In this document: piece by piece, positions 49,385-59,952 of the stretch
Layout of the letters: every line of letters starts with the position of its first letter
Numbering within the stretch: the stretch's first letter is position 1
Assembly: GCF_000754265.1 (NCBI RefSeq)
Contig: NZ_CP008985.1
Span: forward strand, 186,001-250,000
Direction of reading: 5' to 3'
Length of the DNA stretch: 64,000 bases
Source of the DNA: Candidatus Palibaumannia cicadellinicola
GTDB lineage: Bacteria; Pseudomonadota; Gammaproteobacteria; Enterobacterales; Enterobacteriaceae
Program-made: the position numbers and the translations under genes
The notes under the pieces: generated by a model
What the model saw: the letters and a program-made list of their open reading frames with translations, nothing else
The model's database searches: none
Told to the model about the DNA's origin: nothing

Positions 49385-49438
49385 GTTTACCTACTAAAGC
49401 GTTAAGTATCATCAAGTGAGTTGACTGACTAGTACAGG
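49385..49438. repeat. Displaced duplicate of rffG fragments
   Basis: Bases 49385-49415 are identical over 31 nt to 44895-44925 inside rffG. They are followed directly by GTGAGT and, after a 5-base insertion (TGACT), by GACTAGTACAGG, identical to 44974-44991. So about 97 bp of rffG was copied here in the same orientation and then lost 48 internal bases. No transposase or terminal repeats are seen. Confidence 0.85.
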
Positions 49439-49442
49439 AATG

Positions 49443-49467
49443 AAAAACGCCACGTGATTACGTGGCG
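49443..49467 (-). terminator. Intrinsic terminator after rho
   Basis: On the minus strand CGCCACGT-AATC-ACGTGGCG forms a perfect 8-bp stem with a 4-base loop, followed by five T. It lies 20 bp after the rho stop and before the wec operon. Confidence 0.85.
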
Positions 49468-49487
49468 CAACCCTTAGTTTTGATTAC

Positions 49488-50747
49488 TTAATAGCGTTTC
49501 ATCATATCAAAGAATTCATCATTCGTTTTAGTCATCGCTAATTTATTCATCAAGAATTCCATTGCGTCGATTTCACCCATCGGATGGATTATTTTACGTA
49601 AAATCCACATCTTCTGTAGTTCTTCCTGAGTAGTAAGCAATTCTTCTTTACGGGTACCAGACCGGTTGTAATCGATAGCCGGGAAAACACGCTTCTCGGC
49701 AATTTTACGCGACAAGTGTAATTCCATGTTACCAGTACCTTTAAATTCTTCATAAATTACTTCGTCCATCTTTGAACCAGTATCAATCAGCGCAGTAGCA
49801 ATAATGGTCAAACTGCCACCCTCTTCTATATTCCGTGCTGCACCAAAGAAACGTTTCGGACGATGCAGGGCATTAGCATCTACACCACCTGTCAAAACTT
49901 TGCCTGAAGCAGGGACTACAGTATTGTAGGCGCGCGCAAGACGTGTAATAGAATCTAACAAGATGATGACATCTTTTTTGTGCTCAACGAGGCGCTTTGC
50001 TTTCTCGATCACCATTTCGGCTACTTGCACATGGCGCGTAGCTGGCTCGTCAAATGTTGACGCTATCACTTCACCTTTAACTAACCGCTGCATTTCTGTT
50101 ACTTCTTCTGGACGTTCGTCTATTAACAAGACCATTAGTACGCAGTCAGGATAGTTATAGGTAATACTTTGTGCAATATTTTGCATCAGCATTGTTTTAC
50201 CTGCTTTCGGCGGTGCTACTATTAAACCACGTTGACCACGTCCAATAGGTGATGCCAAGTCTAGTACACGGGCCGTCAAATCTTCCGTCGAACCATTTCC
50301 ACGCTCCATGCGTAGACGCGAGTTAGCGTGTAATGGCGTCAGATTTTCAAATAAAATCTTATTACGGGCATTTTCTGGCTTATCGTAGTTTACCTCGTTT
50401 ACCTTCAACAGCGCAAAATAGCGCTCGCCTTCTTTTGGCGGACGAATCTTTCCAGAAATAGTATCGCCGGTACGCAGGTTAAAACGGCGAATCTGGCTGG
50501 GGGAAACATATATATCATCCGGACCGGCTAGGTAAGAACTGTCACCAGAGCGCAAAAAGCCAAATCCGTCTTGCAGTATTTCCAGTACGCCATCGCCGAA
50601 GATATCTTCTCCACTTTTTGCATGTTGCTTAAGTGTGGCGAAGATGATGTCTTGTTTACGCATGCGGGCTAGGTTTTCGAGCCCCATCTTCTCGCCGATT
50701 GTGACTAACTCCGAAACTGGCGTATTTTTTAATTCGGTAAGGTTCAT
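49488..50747 (-). CDS. rho: Transcription termination factor Rho
   Basis: Hexameric RNA helicase that ends transcription. 419 residues, equal to E. coli and highly conserved: N-terminal RNA-binding domain (about 1-130, with GFGFLR-like block), Walker [10 protein letters not shown] (about 178), [13 protein letters not shown] and the Q/R loops in [23 protein letters not shown] (one stretch from about 284 on). The 5' leader holds a tandem repeat described separately. Confidence 0.97.
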   Translation of the reverse strand: MNLTELKNTPVSELVTIGEKMGLENLARMRKQDIIFATLKQHAKSGEDIFGDGVLEILQDGFGFLRSGDSSYLAGPDDIYVSPSQIRRFNLRTGDTISGKIRPPKEGERYFALLKVNEVNYDKPENARNKILFENLTPLHANSRLRMERGNGSTEDLTARVLDLASPIGRGQRGLIVAPPKAGKTMLMQNIAQSITYNYPDCVLMVLLIDERPEEVTEMQRLVKGEVIASTFDEPATRHVQVAEMVIEKAKRLVEHKKDVIILLDSITRLARAYNTVVPASGKVLTGGVDANALHRPKRFFGAARNIEEGGSLTIIATALIDTGSKMDEVIYEEFKGTGNMELHLSRKIAEKRVFPAIDYNRSGTRKEELLTTQEELQKMWILRKIIHPMGEIDAMEFLMNKLAMTKTNDEFFDMMKRY

Positions 50748-50842
50748 AATGGTGGGTTCTTAAACTCGGGGTATATCTCGAACTAATATTGTGGATGGGA
50801 TGGCAGTGTAAAGTAAATTACTTATTGCGATAATAATAGCCA

Positions 50843-50998
50843 TTCATACAAAAATCATAATAATAAAAAGAAGACTGAGATAAAAAGTGCCTCACAATAA
50901 AGAATAAATCATGATGAGATTTCATCCAAAAATCATAATAATAAAAAGAAGACTGAGATAAAAAGTGCCTCATAATAAAGAATAAATCATGATGAGAT
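50843..50998. repeat. 78-bp tandem repeat (two copies) in the trxA-rho gap
   Basis: Copies at 50843-50920 and 50921-50998 differ at only a few positions; the phase was set by matching bases 78 apart. On the minus strand an open frame (50818-51027) reads through both, giving two 26-residue units (KSHHDLFFIMRHFLSQSS and so on, to YYYDFWM). Its ATG has AGGG touching the start with no spacing, so translation is doubtful. The 413-bp gap lies where E. coli has the rho leader rhoL. Confidence 0.85.
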
Positions 50999-51160
50999 TT
51001 TATCTCGTCTGCTTGGCTTGATGCCATCCCTGGTCATTTTGAGAGTAAAGCATAAATTTCACTAGATAGTGAAATTTTCAGATTAGCATGTTTCTCAATA
51101 GAAGTCGAGTAGTAAATATAAGTAACGCAAATAAATATGAGTACGCTACCCTGACACCGC

Positions 51161-51487
51161 TTAAATATTTGCGTTCAGGAACTCTTGAAGTTGTCCTTTA
51201 GATAAGGCGCCTACTTTGGTGGCGACTACTTCGCCGTTACGAAAGAGCAAAAGGGTAGGAATGCTGCGAATACCATACTTAGGCGCTATAGTAGGATTTT
51301 CATCAATGTTCAATTTTGCTACGAGAAGCTTTCCTTTGAATTCCTCAGCAATTTCTGCTAGAATAGGTGCTATATTCTTACAGGGACCACACCATTCTGC
51401 CCAAAAATCAACTAGGAATAATCCCTCGGTTTGTAGTACTTTTTTTTCGAAGCAATCTTGACTAAGATTTATTATCTGTTCTTTCAT
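51161..51487 (-). CDS. trxA: Thioredoxin 1
   Basis: General cytoplasmic dithiol reductase. 108 residues (E. coli 109) with redox WCGPCK (Cys33, Cys36), Asp in FLVDFWAEW and the cis-Pro loop RSIPTLLLF. Upstream of rho as in E. coli; rhlB and gppA on its far side are deleted. Confidence 0.96.
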   Translation of the reverse strand: MKEQIINLSQDCFEKKVLQTEGLFLVDFWAEWCGPCKNIAPILAEIAEEFKGKLLVAKLNIDENPTIAPKYGIRSIPTLLLFRNGEVVATKVGALSKGQLQEFLNANI

Positions 51488-51703
51488 TTTGACTCCTCAA
51501 AATTCATTACTATTTAATCAATGACTGACAATAAATGCAATCAATAATTAGTATTATTCTACGATATTAAAAACTTTTGCTTCTTCAATGGGTTTATTCC
51601 ATCTCATTGGTCTTACCTGTTCTAGTAACTAACATCTTGCAGAGAATCAAAGTTATTTGACCTAAAAGTATATTACATTACATAATAGTCTTTAGTATTT
51701 TTC

Positions 51704-52042
51704 TTAATCTTCGCTGTCGGTGTAGTCTTCGACGACATCCATCTGTGGCTTACCACCCGATAGGGTATGAAAACGTTTAGGACGACGGGTGTGTGCCATA
51801 TATTTTAACCATACTTTTTCATGCTCATTAGATGGTACATGTTGACCATGGCATACTGCGACAAATTTACGTTCATCATCAGTAATAGGCTTACGTTTAC
51901 CACTATCTAAATCATAATAAGCATTACCGCAACGTTCCAGTAATTGCGCTTCCCTAATAGTAAAATGACCATGACGTGAGAAGCCACGAGGATAATTTTG
52001 GTTATCGAAATAACGATTAGTCGTAAAAAAACTCTCTACCAT
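51704..52042 (-). CDS. maoP: Macrodomain Ori protein MaoP
   Basis: 112 residues, equal to E. coli MaoP (formerly YifE), which with the maoS site shapes the Ori macrodomain. Conserved [37 protein letters not shown] and [14 protein letters not shown]. Divergent from hdfR as in E. coli. In E. coli this pair flanks trpT of rrnC; here it lies 41 kb from the rRNA operon. The ilv genes that should separate it from trxA are gone. Confidence 0.93.
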   Translation of the reverse strand: MVESFFTTNRYFDNQNYPRGFSRHGHFTIREAQLLERCGNAYYDLDSGKRKPITDDERKFVAVCHGQHVPSNEHEKVWLKYMAHTRRPKRFHTLSGGKPQMDVVEDYTDSED

Positions 52043-52152
52043 ATTACACGCTCCTATCTTTTTTTTATTTATGGCCCGGAGTATTAGTTAGGCTTGACGT
52101 TCTGTAAAACAAAACATTTTAATCATCACGATAAAATTTTTTGGAGAGCATC

Positions 52153-52977
52153 GTGAACATAGAATTACTTAAAACTTTTTTAGAAGTAAGCCGCACTAAA
52201 CATTTCGGCCGGGCCGCTGAAGTACTTTGCTTAACTCCATCTGCGGTGAGCTTCCGCGTACATAAGCTAGAAACACAACTAGGGGTAAGTTTATTTACTC
52301 GTCATCGCCATAATATCTGCCTTACAGGTGCAGGAGAAAGGCTGCTACCTTATGCGCAAAACCTAATGTTTACCTGGCAAGTCGCTAAACAAGAAGTAAC
52401 CCAATCGTTGCAGCAAGACTGGCTCTCCATAGGTGCAAGCGCCTCACTGTGGGAGGCTTGGTTGGGAGAGTGGTTACTAAATATCTATCATAAAAGGCCA
52501 GAACTACATCTAGAAGCGCGTGTAGCACTACTAGGACATCAAGGATTGATAAAAGAACAGCATAAGCGGCAATTAGATTTACTAATTACCACTGAAGCGC
52601 CAAAGATAGAGGAATTAACTAGCCAGCAGTTGGGTAGTTTTTCCTTAACGCTGTTTGCCGCCAGTACCACATTCGTCAGTAGTCAGCGTCCTTATATTCA
52701 GTTAGAATGGGGTAACGATTTTCATTATCATGAAAGCAGGTTACTGGTAAACCAACGAGCGCCGCTGATGATAACGAGTTCAGCGCAACTAACACGTCAA
52801 TTGCTACCAGCTACCGGTGCTTGTGCTTTTTTACCAAGTCATTGGGCCCATAGCTGGCCAGATTTACAGCCAATTCGTGAAGTGCCATCAGTGGTTAGAC
52901 CATTGTACGCTGTCTGGCTACAAAACAGCGACCAACGCCCGTTAATACGGCAACTGCTGAAAACCCCTATTATTTAA
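52153..52977 (+). CDS. hdfR: LysR-family regulator HdfR
   Basis: Repressor of flhDC in E. coli. N-terminal winged helix-turn-helix (about 2-60, with [17 protein letters not shown] and [11 protein letters not shown]) and a periplasmic-binding-like effector domain. GTG 52153 with GGAGA at 5 bp is preferred over TTG 52141 and gives 274 residues (E. coli 279), starting MNIELLKTF. One of only two transcription factors in the window, so its retained target is of interest; flagellar control seems unlikely here. Confidence 0.9.
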   Translation: MNIELLKTFLEVSRTKHFGRAAEVLCLTPSAVSFRVHKLETQLGVSLFTRHRHNICLTGAGERLLPYAQNLMFTWQVAKQEVTQSLQQDWLSIGASASLWEAWLGEWLLNIYHKRPELHLEARVALLGHQGLIKEQHKRQLDLLITTEAPKIEELTSQQLGSFSLTLFAASTTFVSSQRPYIQLEWGNDFHYHESRLLVNQRAPLMITSSAQLTRQLLPATGACAFLPSHWAHSWPDLQPIREVPSVVRPLYAVWLQNSDQRPLIRQLLKTPII

Positions 52978-53228
52978 ATTAAACTGCGATGACTACGTAT
53001 TATTGGTCTATCTCTCTTCTTTTATTCCGCAACGTACTACTCCCTCCTAGATACCAAACTACCAATAGTAGTAATTTATTTCGAGGCATAGATTGAAAAC
53101 ATAACTTTTGCTGTTAAGGTATACGCTTATAATATACGTTCGCAATATATAAACATTAATCTTACAGCGATAAGGAAAGTAGTAGTCTTCAAAACCTTCG
53201 CGATAATGTCTCTCTTAGCGATGAAAAA

Positions 53229-54227
53229 GTGATGATTACACCAGAACAATTAAAAATTTTGTTTCCTTTCAGTAATGCAACAAAACGATCAGTTATCGAG
53301 TCACGTCAGATAATCTCTGATATCATTCACCACCGTGATCCTCGCTTGCTAGTGGTATGTGGTCCATGTTCTATCCACGATATCGATGCAGCTCTTGATT
53401 ATGCCTATCGTTTGCAAATTTTATCCTCTGAATTAAGCCAGAGACTATATCTTGTAATGCGGGTCTATTTTGAAAAGCCTAGGACTACTTTTGGCTGGAA
53501 AGGTCTTATTAGCGATCCTTATATGGACGGATCTTGTGATGTAGAAGTTGGGCTTAAGATGGCTCGTGGTTTGTTGCTAGAACTAGTAAAAATAGGGCTC
53601 CCGCTAGCCACTGAAGCGCTGGACCCGAATGTTCCCCAGTATCTTGGTGACTTATTCAGTTGGTCGGCTATAGGCGCACGTACCACAGAATCCCAAACTC
53701 ACCGCGAGATGGCCTCAGGCTTATTGATGCCGGTAGGTTTCAAAAATAGTACCGACGGTAGCCTGACTACTGCGATAAATGCGATTCGTGCAGCCGCGAT
53801 AGCGCACCGCTTTATGGGAATTAATCAGGCTGGTCGGATCTGCTTATTACAGACTAATGGTAATCCAGACGGTCATATCATCTTACGTGGTGGTAACCAG
53901 CCTAATTACCACCCGCGAGATATCGCAGATTGTGAAAAGCAGATGGCTTCGGCTGGTGTGTCATCAGCGCTGATCATCGATTGTAGCCACGGTAATTCTA
54001 ATAAAGATTATCGCCGTCAAATTGACGTAGTAAAGTCTGTACTCGCGCAGATTAAAGCGGGCAATAGTTCGGTTATAGGCTTAATTATAGAAAGTAATAT
54101 TTACTCAGGAAATCAGTCTTCAGAATTACCACAGAACCAAATGCGTTACGGTGTGTCAGTAACTGATGCCTGCATAGATTGGCATACGACTGACCATATG
54201 CTACGTGAATTGCATCGTGAACTGTAG
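53229..54227 (+). CDS. aroF: DAHP synthase, Tyr-sensitive type, lacking the N-terminal segment
   Basis: First step of aromatic synthesis (PEP plus erythrose-4-phosphate). 332 residues against 356 in E. coli AroF, to which it is closest (RDPRLLVVCGPCSIHD, DLFSWSAIGARTTESQTHRE, DCSHGNSNKDYRRQ). The frame continues upstream without stops (QNLRDNVSLSDEKV aligns with AroF residues 2-17), but the codon where E. coli has ATG is CTT (53187), although AAGGA survives 10 bp before it. Initiation must use GTG 53229 or ATG 53232. The latter overlaps the stop of an 8-codon frame (53206-53232, TGATG). The lost residues belong to the tyrosine-feedback region. A TATAAT box lies at 53128. Confidence 0.88.
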   Translation: MMITPEQLKILFPFSNATKRSVIESRQIISDIIHHRDPRLLVVCGPCSIHDIDAALDYAYRLQILSSELSQRLYLVMRVYFEKPRTTFGWKGLISDPYMDGSCDVEVGLKMARGLLLELVKIGLPLATEALDPNVPQYLGDLFSWSAIGARTTESQTHREMASGLLMPVGFKNSTDGSLTTAINAIRAAAIAHRFMGINQAGRICLLQTNGNPDGHIILRGGNQPNYHPRDIADCEKQMASAGVSSALIIDCSHGNSNKDYRRQIDVVKSVLAQIKAGNSSVIGLIIESNIYSGNQSSELPQNQMRYGVSVTDACIDWHTTDHMLRELHREL

Positions 54228-54366
54228 TTAGTTCTACGACCGTGTAAAACTAGATACATGTCTATGAGTATAAAATATAATGTATGTACTACATATATAC
54301 TATCATGCAGCTATCGTGAGGATATGCTAAAGAGCATAAAGATTAAAAACTATCGATTCTATTAAT

Positions 54367-55113
54367 CTATAGATTGCTGGAAAAAAAGTTACGAATAATA
54401 TTCGCAACTTTTTCAGCCTGGCCGTTAAGTTGCAATTGTTGGTAAGCATTTTCCATATACGGTAGTGCTTGGTATGTAGAATTGGTATCAGGAAAATGAC
54501 GTAACATTTGCTCAACTCTATTTACTACTGCGATATAAGCTCCTCTTTTATGATAGTATTTAACGACCGACAGCTCATACTTAGCTAGCCGATCTTTAAG
54601 ATAAATAAAATGTTTCTTGGCATCTATAGCATACTGGCTATAGGGATAATAATAAATGAGTTGGTAAAAATCACGAAAAGCTGCATGAGCATATTCTGGA
54701 TTCTGTTCAGAGTTATTAAAACCAACAAATAATAATTTAGGTAATGCACTTTCATCCAACACCATATTAATAAGACCACGTATGTAGAGCACATAGTCAA
54801 TATTTGGATGGTTAGGATTCGTATGTAGAAAACGATTAATAATAATTTGCGACATTTTTAGTTCATATAATTTATAGTAAGTATATATTAAATCAAGTTG
54901 TATCTGCTGCGTGTAGGTACCTAACGTATAGTAGTTATCAAGTATTTCCAGTTCTTTGATGGCTTCCTTATAGTAGCCATCCTGTAGTTTTTGCCGCGCT
55001 GAGGTATAAACTTCTGATGGTATATGATTAAAAACTGCATTTGTGTTACTGGAACAATTAACTAAGATCATGCTTAGTGTTGCTACTGTAACTAAATATT
55101 TTATGTGCATCAT
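54367..55113 (-). CDS. bamD: Outer membrane assembly lipoprotein BamD
   Basis: Essential partner of BamA in outer-membrane beta-barrel insertion. 248 residues (E. coli 245). Signal peptide with lipobox LVNC (lipidated Cys20), then five TPR-like repeats; IQLDLIYTYYK, HPNIDYVLYIRGL and AKYELSVVKYYHKRGAYIAVVNRVE are conserved. Divergent from rluD as in E. coli. Unusually AT-rich for this half of the window. Confidence 0.94.
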   Translation of the reverse strand: MMHIKYLVTVATLSMILVNCSSNTNAVFNHIPSEVYTSARQKLQDGYYKEAIKELEILDNYYTLGTYTQQIQLDLIYTYYKLYELKMSQIIINRFLHTNPNHPNIDYVLYIRGLINMVLDESALPKLLFVGFNNSEQNPEYAHAAFRDFYQLIYYYPYSQYAIDAKKHFIYLKDRLAKYELSVVKYYHKRGAYIAVVNRVEQMLRHFPDTNSTYQALPYMENAYQQLQLNGQAEKVANIIRNFFSSNL

Positions 55114-55209
55114 TCAGTTTATAAGTTTTAACGTGTTCTTCAAAGTGTTATATTGTGTCATAGTAACTCTATGTATAACACAGCATGACTTTAATGAAGA
55201 GACTTCAAT

Positions 55210-56172
55210 ATGGCGCAAGATCGATATCTTACTGGAAATGTGAATCATGCACCATTCGCGCAACGTTTAGATCACGTTATGGTCAAATTATTCTATGATC
55301 ATTCGCGATCTAGAATTAAAAATTGGATATTAAATGGTCAAGTTAAGGTAAACGGTAGGGTCACTGTAGTTCCAAAAAAGAAAATACTCGGCGGTGAAAA
55401 AATTGAAGTATCTATGGTGATGGAAAATGAGCAGCACTGGAAACCGCAGAATATTACGTTGAATATTGTGTATGAGGATGATGATATTATTGTCATAAAC
55501 AAACCGCGAGATATGGTAGTACACTCAGGCGCTGGTAATACCGACGGTACTATACTTAATGCTTTGCTGTATTATTATCCACCGATCATAGATGTGCCGC
55601 GTGCAGGCATCGTCCACCGATTAGACAAAGATACCACAGGTTTGATGGTAGTAGCCAAAACTGTGCCGGCGCAGACTAGATTAGTGGATTTATTACAGGC
55701 ACGGAATATTACCCGTGAATACGAAGCAATAACTATTGGCACCATAACTGCCGGCGGCACTGTAGAACAACCTATTGCCCGCCATGCAACCAAACGCACA
55801 CATATGACAGTGCATCCGTTAGGTAAACCAGCGGTGACGCATTACCGCATCATGGAACATTTTCACGCCCATACTAGGTTGCGGCTAAGGTTAGAAACCG
55901 GCCGTACTCATCAGATTAGAGTACATATGGCCTATATCAACCACCCTTTGGTAGGAGATCAAAAATATAACTGCCGTAAGTACATACGTAAAGATACCAT
56001 GGAAATGGAAGTATTGCGCCGATTCGATCGCCAAGCGCTACATGCGACTATGCTACGATTATACCATCCTATCACTGTTCTTCAGATGGAGTGGCATGCA
56101 GCGTTACCGCAAGATATGGTCGAGTTAGTGAATGCACTGAAAGCTGATACTGAAAAATTTAGGTTGACATGA
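55210..56172 (+). CDS. rluD: 23S rRNA pseudouridine synthase RluD
   Basis: Makes pseudouridines 1911, 1915 and 1917 in helix 69. 320 residues (E. coli 326). N-terminal S4 RNA-binding domain (about 17-75) and catalytic HRLDKDTTGLMVVAKT (Asp about 139), then RTHQIRVHMA. yfiH, which separates rluD and clpB in E. coli, is deleted. Confidence 0.96.
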   Translation: MAQDRYLTGNVNHAPFAQRLDHVMVKLFYDHSRSRIKNWILNGQVKVNGRVTVVPKKKILGGEKIEVSMVMENEQHWKPQNITLNIVYEDDDIIVINKPRDMVVHSGAGNTDGTILNALLYYYPPIIDVPRAGIVHRLDKDTTGLMVVAKTVPAQTRLVDLLQARNITREYEAITIGTITAGGTVEQPIARHATKRTHMTVHPLGKPAVTHYRIMEHFHAHTRLRLRLETGRTHQIRVHMAYINHPLVGDQKYNCRKYIRKDTMEMEVLRRFDRQALHATMLRLYHPITVLQMEWHAALPQDMVELVNALKADTEKFRLT

Positions 56173-56229
56173 ACTAACTGTTATATGAAATCTCCATTGT
56201 GACTATTTTTACCAGTAGTAGGAGGCATT

Positions 56230-58803
56230 ATGCGTCTGGATCGTTTAACTAATCAATTTCAACTAGCCCTAGTCGACGCTCAGTCATTAGCTATGAGGCG
56301 TGCTAATAAATTCATAGAACCTTTACACGTCATGGTGATTTTGCTCAAGCAGGAAGGTAGTACCTTATGCCAGTTACTGCAGTATGCAGGTGTTAATATC
56401 TCACAATTAATTATAGCAGTGGAACAAGCCTGCAAGCGATTACCGCAGGAAAAAAGTACTAGCGCCAACGTACAACCATCGCCAGATTTAGTACGTGTAT
56501 TTAATTTATGTGAACAATTTGCGCAAAAACGTTTTGATAGTTTTATTTCATCTGAGCTTTTTGTACTAGCATCAATTGAGTCGCATGGTACCTTAGCAGA
56601 ATTACTCAAATCGGCTGGTGCCACTACAATATCTATTACCCAAGCTATAGATCACATGCGTAATGGGCAGCAAGTAAATGCTCCAGATATAGAAAATCAG
56701 CTTCAAGCATTAAACCAATTTACTATTGATCTCACTGAACGCGCGGAACAGGGGAAACTAGATCCTGTTATAGGTCGTGACGAAGAAATCCGCCGTACCA
56801 TTCAGGTTTTACTACGGCGTACTAAAAACAATCCCGTACTAATCGGCGAACCTGGGGTTGGTAAAACTGCAATCGTAGAAGGGCTTGCCCAACGCATCGT
56901 GAACGGTGAGGTTCCCGAAGGACTAAAAAATAATAGGGTACTATCGCTGGACATGGGAGCACTCGTAGCTGGTGCTAAATACCGTGGTGAATTCGAAGAA
57001 CGGCTAAAAAACGTGCTCAGCGAGATCTCAAAAAAAGAAGGTCATGTTATTTTATTCATTGATGAATTACATACTATGGTAGGCGCCGGTAAGGCCGATG
57101 GCACTATGGATGCTGGTAACATGCTTAAGCCAGCTCTTTCCCGTGGCGAATTGCATTGCGTAGGTGCCACCACCATAAACGAATACCGTACATTTATTGA
57201 GAAGGATGCGGCGCTAGAAAGGCGTTTTCAGAAAGTATTCGTCGTTGAGCCGACCGTTGAGGATACCATCGCTATCCTACGTGGTCTAAAAGAGCGATAT
57301 GAGCTACATCACCATGTACAGATTACGGATCCCGCTATAGTAGCTGCAGCGATGTTATCTCACCGCTATATCGCAGATCGGCAATTACCAGATAAGGCTA
57401 TTGACCTGATCGATGAGGCAGCTTCCAGTATCCGTATACAGATTGACTCTAAGCCAGAAGAGTTGGATCGCTTAGAACGGCGAATGATTCAGTTGAAGCT
57501 AGAGCAACAAGCTTTAAAGAAAGAATCAGATGATTCTAGCCTTAAACGTCTTAATATGCTTAATGAAGAACTAGCTGAAAAAGAACGTGTTTACTCTGAG
57601 CTAGAAGAGGAATGGAAAGCGGAGAAAGCTTCCTTATCCGGAACCCAAAATATAAAAGCAGAGCTAGAAAAAAACAAAATATACATCGAGCAAGCGCGTC
57701 GTATCGGAGATCTAGCACGCATGTCGGAACTACAATATGGTAAAATTCCTGAGCTCGAGAAAAAATTAGCGGTAGTCTCGCAATCTGAAGGTAAAAGTAT
57801 GCGTTTGTTGCGTAATCGTGTAACAGATATGGAAATTGCTGCAGTACTAGCACGTTGGACAGGTATTCCTGTATCGCGTATGCTAGAAAGCGAGCGAGCT
57901 AAACTTCTACGGATAGAGCAAGATCTACATAAAAGGATAGTAGGCCAGAACGAGGCAGTCGAAGCGGTTTCTAACGCCATCCGCCGTAGTAGAGCTGGTC
58001 TCGCAGACCCTAACAGGCCAATTGGTTCTTTTATGTTCCTGGGACCTACCGGAGTAGGAAAAACAGAGCTATGTAAAGCTCTAGCTGCTTTTCTTTTTGA
58101 TAGCGATGCTGCGATAGTGCGTATAGATATGTCTGAGTTTATGGAAAAACATTCGGTATCGCGGATCGTAGGTGCTCCTCCGGGATATATTGGCTATGAA
58201 GAAGGTGGTTATCTTACCGAGGCCGTCCGCCATCGACCTTACTCAATTATCTTACTAGACGAAATAGAGAAAGCTCATCCGGACGTGTTTAATTTATTAC
58301 TGCAAGTATTAGAAGAGGGACGATTAACTGATAGCCATGGTCGTACAGTTAATTTCCGCAATACCGTAGTAATTATGACATCCAATCTAGGATCCGATGT
58401 TATTCACGAACATTTTCGTCAACTAAATTACCAGGAAATGAAAGATTTAGTTTTTGATATAGTTCGCGATCATTTCCGGCCTGAGTTTATTAATCGTATC
58501 GATGAGATTGTTGTTTTTCATCCGCTCGGTCATGAACACATTATGAAAATTACCCAGATCCAGCTACAGCATCTTTATAAACGTTTAGAAGAACAGGGAA
58601 ACACTATGACTATCAGCGACGAAGTGCTAGCTTTATTAGGTAAAGCAGGTTTTGATTTGATTTATGGGGCACGGCCGCTGAAACGCGCTATACAGCAGAA
58701 AATAGAAAATCCATTATCCCAACAGATACTATCTGGACACTTACAGCCAGGTAAACTAATCAAACTTGATGTGAAAGACAATAATATAGTAGTCAGCCAG
58801 TGA
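56230..58803 (+). CDS. clpB: ClpB disaggregase
   Basis: Hsp100 chaperone that works with DnaK to dissolve aggregates. 857 residues, equal to E. coli: N domain, AAA1 Walker [14 protein letters not shown] (about 206), coiled-coil middle domain (about 410-520), AAA2 Walker [15 protein letters not shown] (about 605). AGGAGG lies 5 bp before ATG. I saw no clear sigma-32 promoter in the 57 bp upstream, in contrast to hslV. Confidence 0.97.
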   Translation: MRLDRLTNQFQLALVDAQSLAMRRANKFIEPLHVMVILLKQEGSTLCQLLQYAGVNISQLIIAVEQACKRLPQEKSTSANVQPSPDLVRVFNLCEQFAQKRFDSFISSELFVLASIESHGTLAELLKSAGATTISITQAIDHMRNGQQVNAPDIENQLQALNQFTIDLTERAEQGKLDPVIGRDEEIRRTIQVLLRRTKNNPVLIGEPGVGKTAIVEGLAQRIVNGEVPEGLKNNRVLSLDMGALVAGAKYRGEFEERLKNVLSEISKKEGHVILFIDELHTMVGAGKADGTMDAGNMLKPALSRGELHCVGATTINEYRTFIEKDAALERRFQKVFVVEPTVEDTIAILRGLKERYELHHHVQITDPAIVAAAMLSHRYIADRQLPDKAIDLIDEAASSIRIQIDSKPEELDRLERRMIQLKLEQQALKKESDDSSLKRLNMLNEELAEKERVYSELEEEWKAEKASLSGTQNIKAELEKNKIYIEQARRIGDLARMSELQYGKIPELEKKLAVVSQSEGKSMRLLRNRVTDMEIAAVLARWTGIPVSRMLESERAKLLRIEQDLHKRIVGQNEAVEAVSNAIRRSRAGLADPNRPIGSFMFLGPTGVGKTELCKALAAFLFDSDAAIVRIDMSEFMEKHSVSRIVGAPPGYIGYEEGGYLTEAVRHRPYSIILLDEIEKAHPDVFNLLLQVLEEGRLTDSHGRTVNFRNTVVIMTSNLGSDVIHEHFRQLNYQEMKDLVFDIVRDHFRPEFINRIDEIVVFHPLGHEHIMKITQIQLQHLYKRLEEQGNTMTISDEVLALLGKAGFDLIYGARPLKRAIQQKIENPLSQQILSGHLQPGKLIKLDVKDNNIVVSQ

Positions 58804-58820
58804 AAACTTTCTTAGCTGAG

Positions 58821-59165
58821 TTAGTTTATACGTTCTTTAATACGCGCAGCCTTACCGGTACGTTCACGCAAATAATATAGTTTAGCTTGACGAACGAAAC
58901 CACAACGTTTAATAGTAATACTATCTACTATCGGGGAGTGCATTTGGAATACGCGCTCAACACCTTCACCGTTGGAAATTTTACGAACAGTAAATGCAGA
59001 ATGTAAACCGCGGTTACGAATAGCAATAATTATCCCTTCGAATGCTTGCAGACGTTTTTTACTGCCTTCAACAACCCAGACCTTAACTTCTACTGAGTCA
59101 CCTGGGCGGAAAGATGGTAGATTTTTCATCTGCTCTTGTTCTATATATTTAATAAGGTTACTCAT
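58821..59165 (-). CDS. rplS: 50S ribosomal protein L19
   Basis: 114 residues (E. coli 115). [20 protein letters not shown] and [20 protein letters not shown] are conserved. Last gene of rpsP-rimM-trmD-rplS, convergent with clpB 17 bp away. Confidence 0.96.
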   Translation of the reverse strand: MSNLIKYIEQEQMKNLPSFRPGDSVEVKVWVVEGSKKRLQAFEGIIIAIRNRGLHSAFTVRKISNGEGVERVFQMHSPIVDSITIKRCGFVRQAKLYYLRERTGKAARIKERIN

Positions 59166-59182
59166 AATTATACTAATATCTC

Positions 59183-59929
59183 TTATTGAAGAAGTGAATA
59201 TTCACGTTTGAATTCTTTTAGCAATATCTCTTGCTCATCAGTAAGAGATAATTTTTCTAGAAGTTCAGGTCTTCTAAGCCAAGTACGGCCTAAAGACTGT
59301 TTCCGGCGCCAGCGCTGTATATCTGCATGATTCCCTGATAGCAGAACAGGTGGAACCTCTATACCACCCAAAACCTCAGGACGAGTATAATGCGGACAAT
59401 CTAGCAATCCTTCAGCGAAGGAGTCTGCAGTAGCGGAAGTTTCGTGACTAAGTACTCCTGGAATCAATCGGGTAATCGAATCGATTAGTATCATTGCTGC
59501 TAACTCACCGCCACTGAGTACATAATCACCGATTGACCACTCTTCATCAATCTCCGTGGCAATTAAACGCTCATCAATACCTTTATAGCGACCACAGACT
59601 AGAATTAACTTAGGGTTTGCTGCTAGTTCATACACTCCTTGTTGATCAAGCTTACGTCCTTGAGGAGAGAGATATACCACTTTAACTAATTTGCCAGCTT
59701 GATTTTTGGCTTCATGGATCGCATCAAGCAATGGTTGCATCATCAATAGCATTCCTGGTCCACCGCCATAAGGACGATCATCTACGGTCTTATGGCGGTC
59801 GTGAGAAAATTCACGTGGACTCCAGCAATGTACATGTAGTAAACCATTTTTTACGGCGCGGCCAGTCACTCCATAATCAGTAACAGCACGGAACATTTCC
59901 GGAAATAGGCTGATAAAGCCAATCCACAT
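59183..59929 (-). CDS. trmD: tRNA (guanine-N1)-methyltransferase TrmD
   Basis: Makes m1G37 and prevents frameshifting. 248 residues (E. coli 255). SPOUT knot motifs: [39 protein letters not shown] and [11 protein letters not shown]. 17 bp from rplS. Confidence 0.96.
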   Translation of the reverse strand: MWIGFISLFPEMFRAVTDYGVTGRAVKNGLLHVHCWSPREFSHDRHKTVDDRPYGGGPGMLLMMQPLLDAIHEAKNQAGKLVKVVYLSPQGRKLDQQGVYELAANPKLILVCGRYKGIDERLIATEIDEEWSIGDYVLSGGELAAMILIDSITRLIPGVLSHETSATADSFAEGLLDCPHYTRPEVLGGIEVPPVLLSGNHADIQRWRRKQSLGRTWLRRPELLEKLSLTDEQEILLKEFKREYSLLQ

Positions 59930-59952
59930 GAGCTTTTTCCCGTCCTATAGGG

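Noticed and set aside
49385-49438. Insertion sequence or attachment site
   Set aside because: The sequence is explained as a copy of rffG; no inverted ends, target duplication or transposase are seen.
50843-50998. Possible CRISPR-like or satellite array from the repeated 78-bp unit
   Set aside because: Only two copies, directly adjacent with no spacers, and no cas genes in the window; a plain tandem duplication explains it.
50818-51027. 69-residue protein from the tandem repeat
   Set aside because: The AGGG abuts the ATG with no spacing, no homology is recognised, and openness follows from the repeat unit being a multiple of three. Not listed as a gene.
56164-56203. Promoter for clpB (TTGACA at 56164 and CTCCATTG near 56201)
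   Set aside because: Spacing to any -10 box is wrong for sigma-70, and the heat-shock -35 element is not recognisable.
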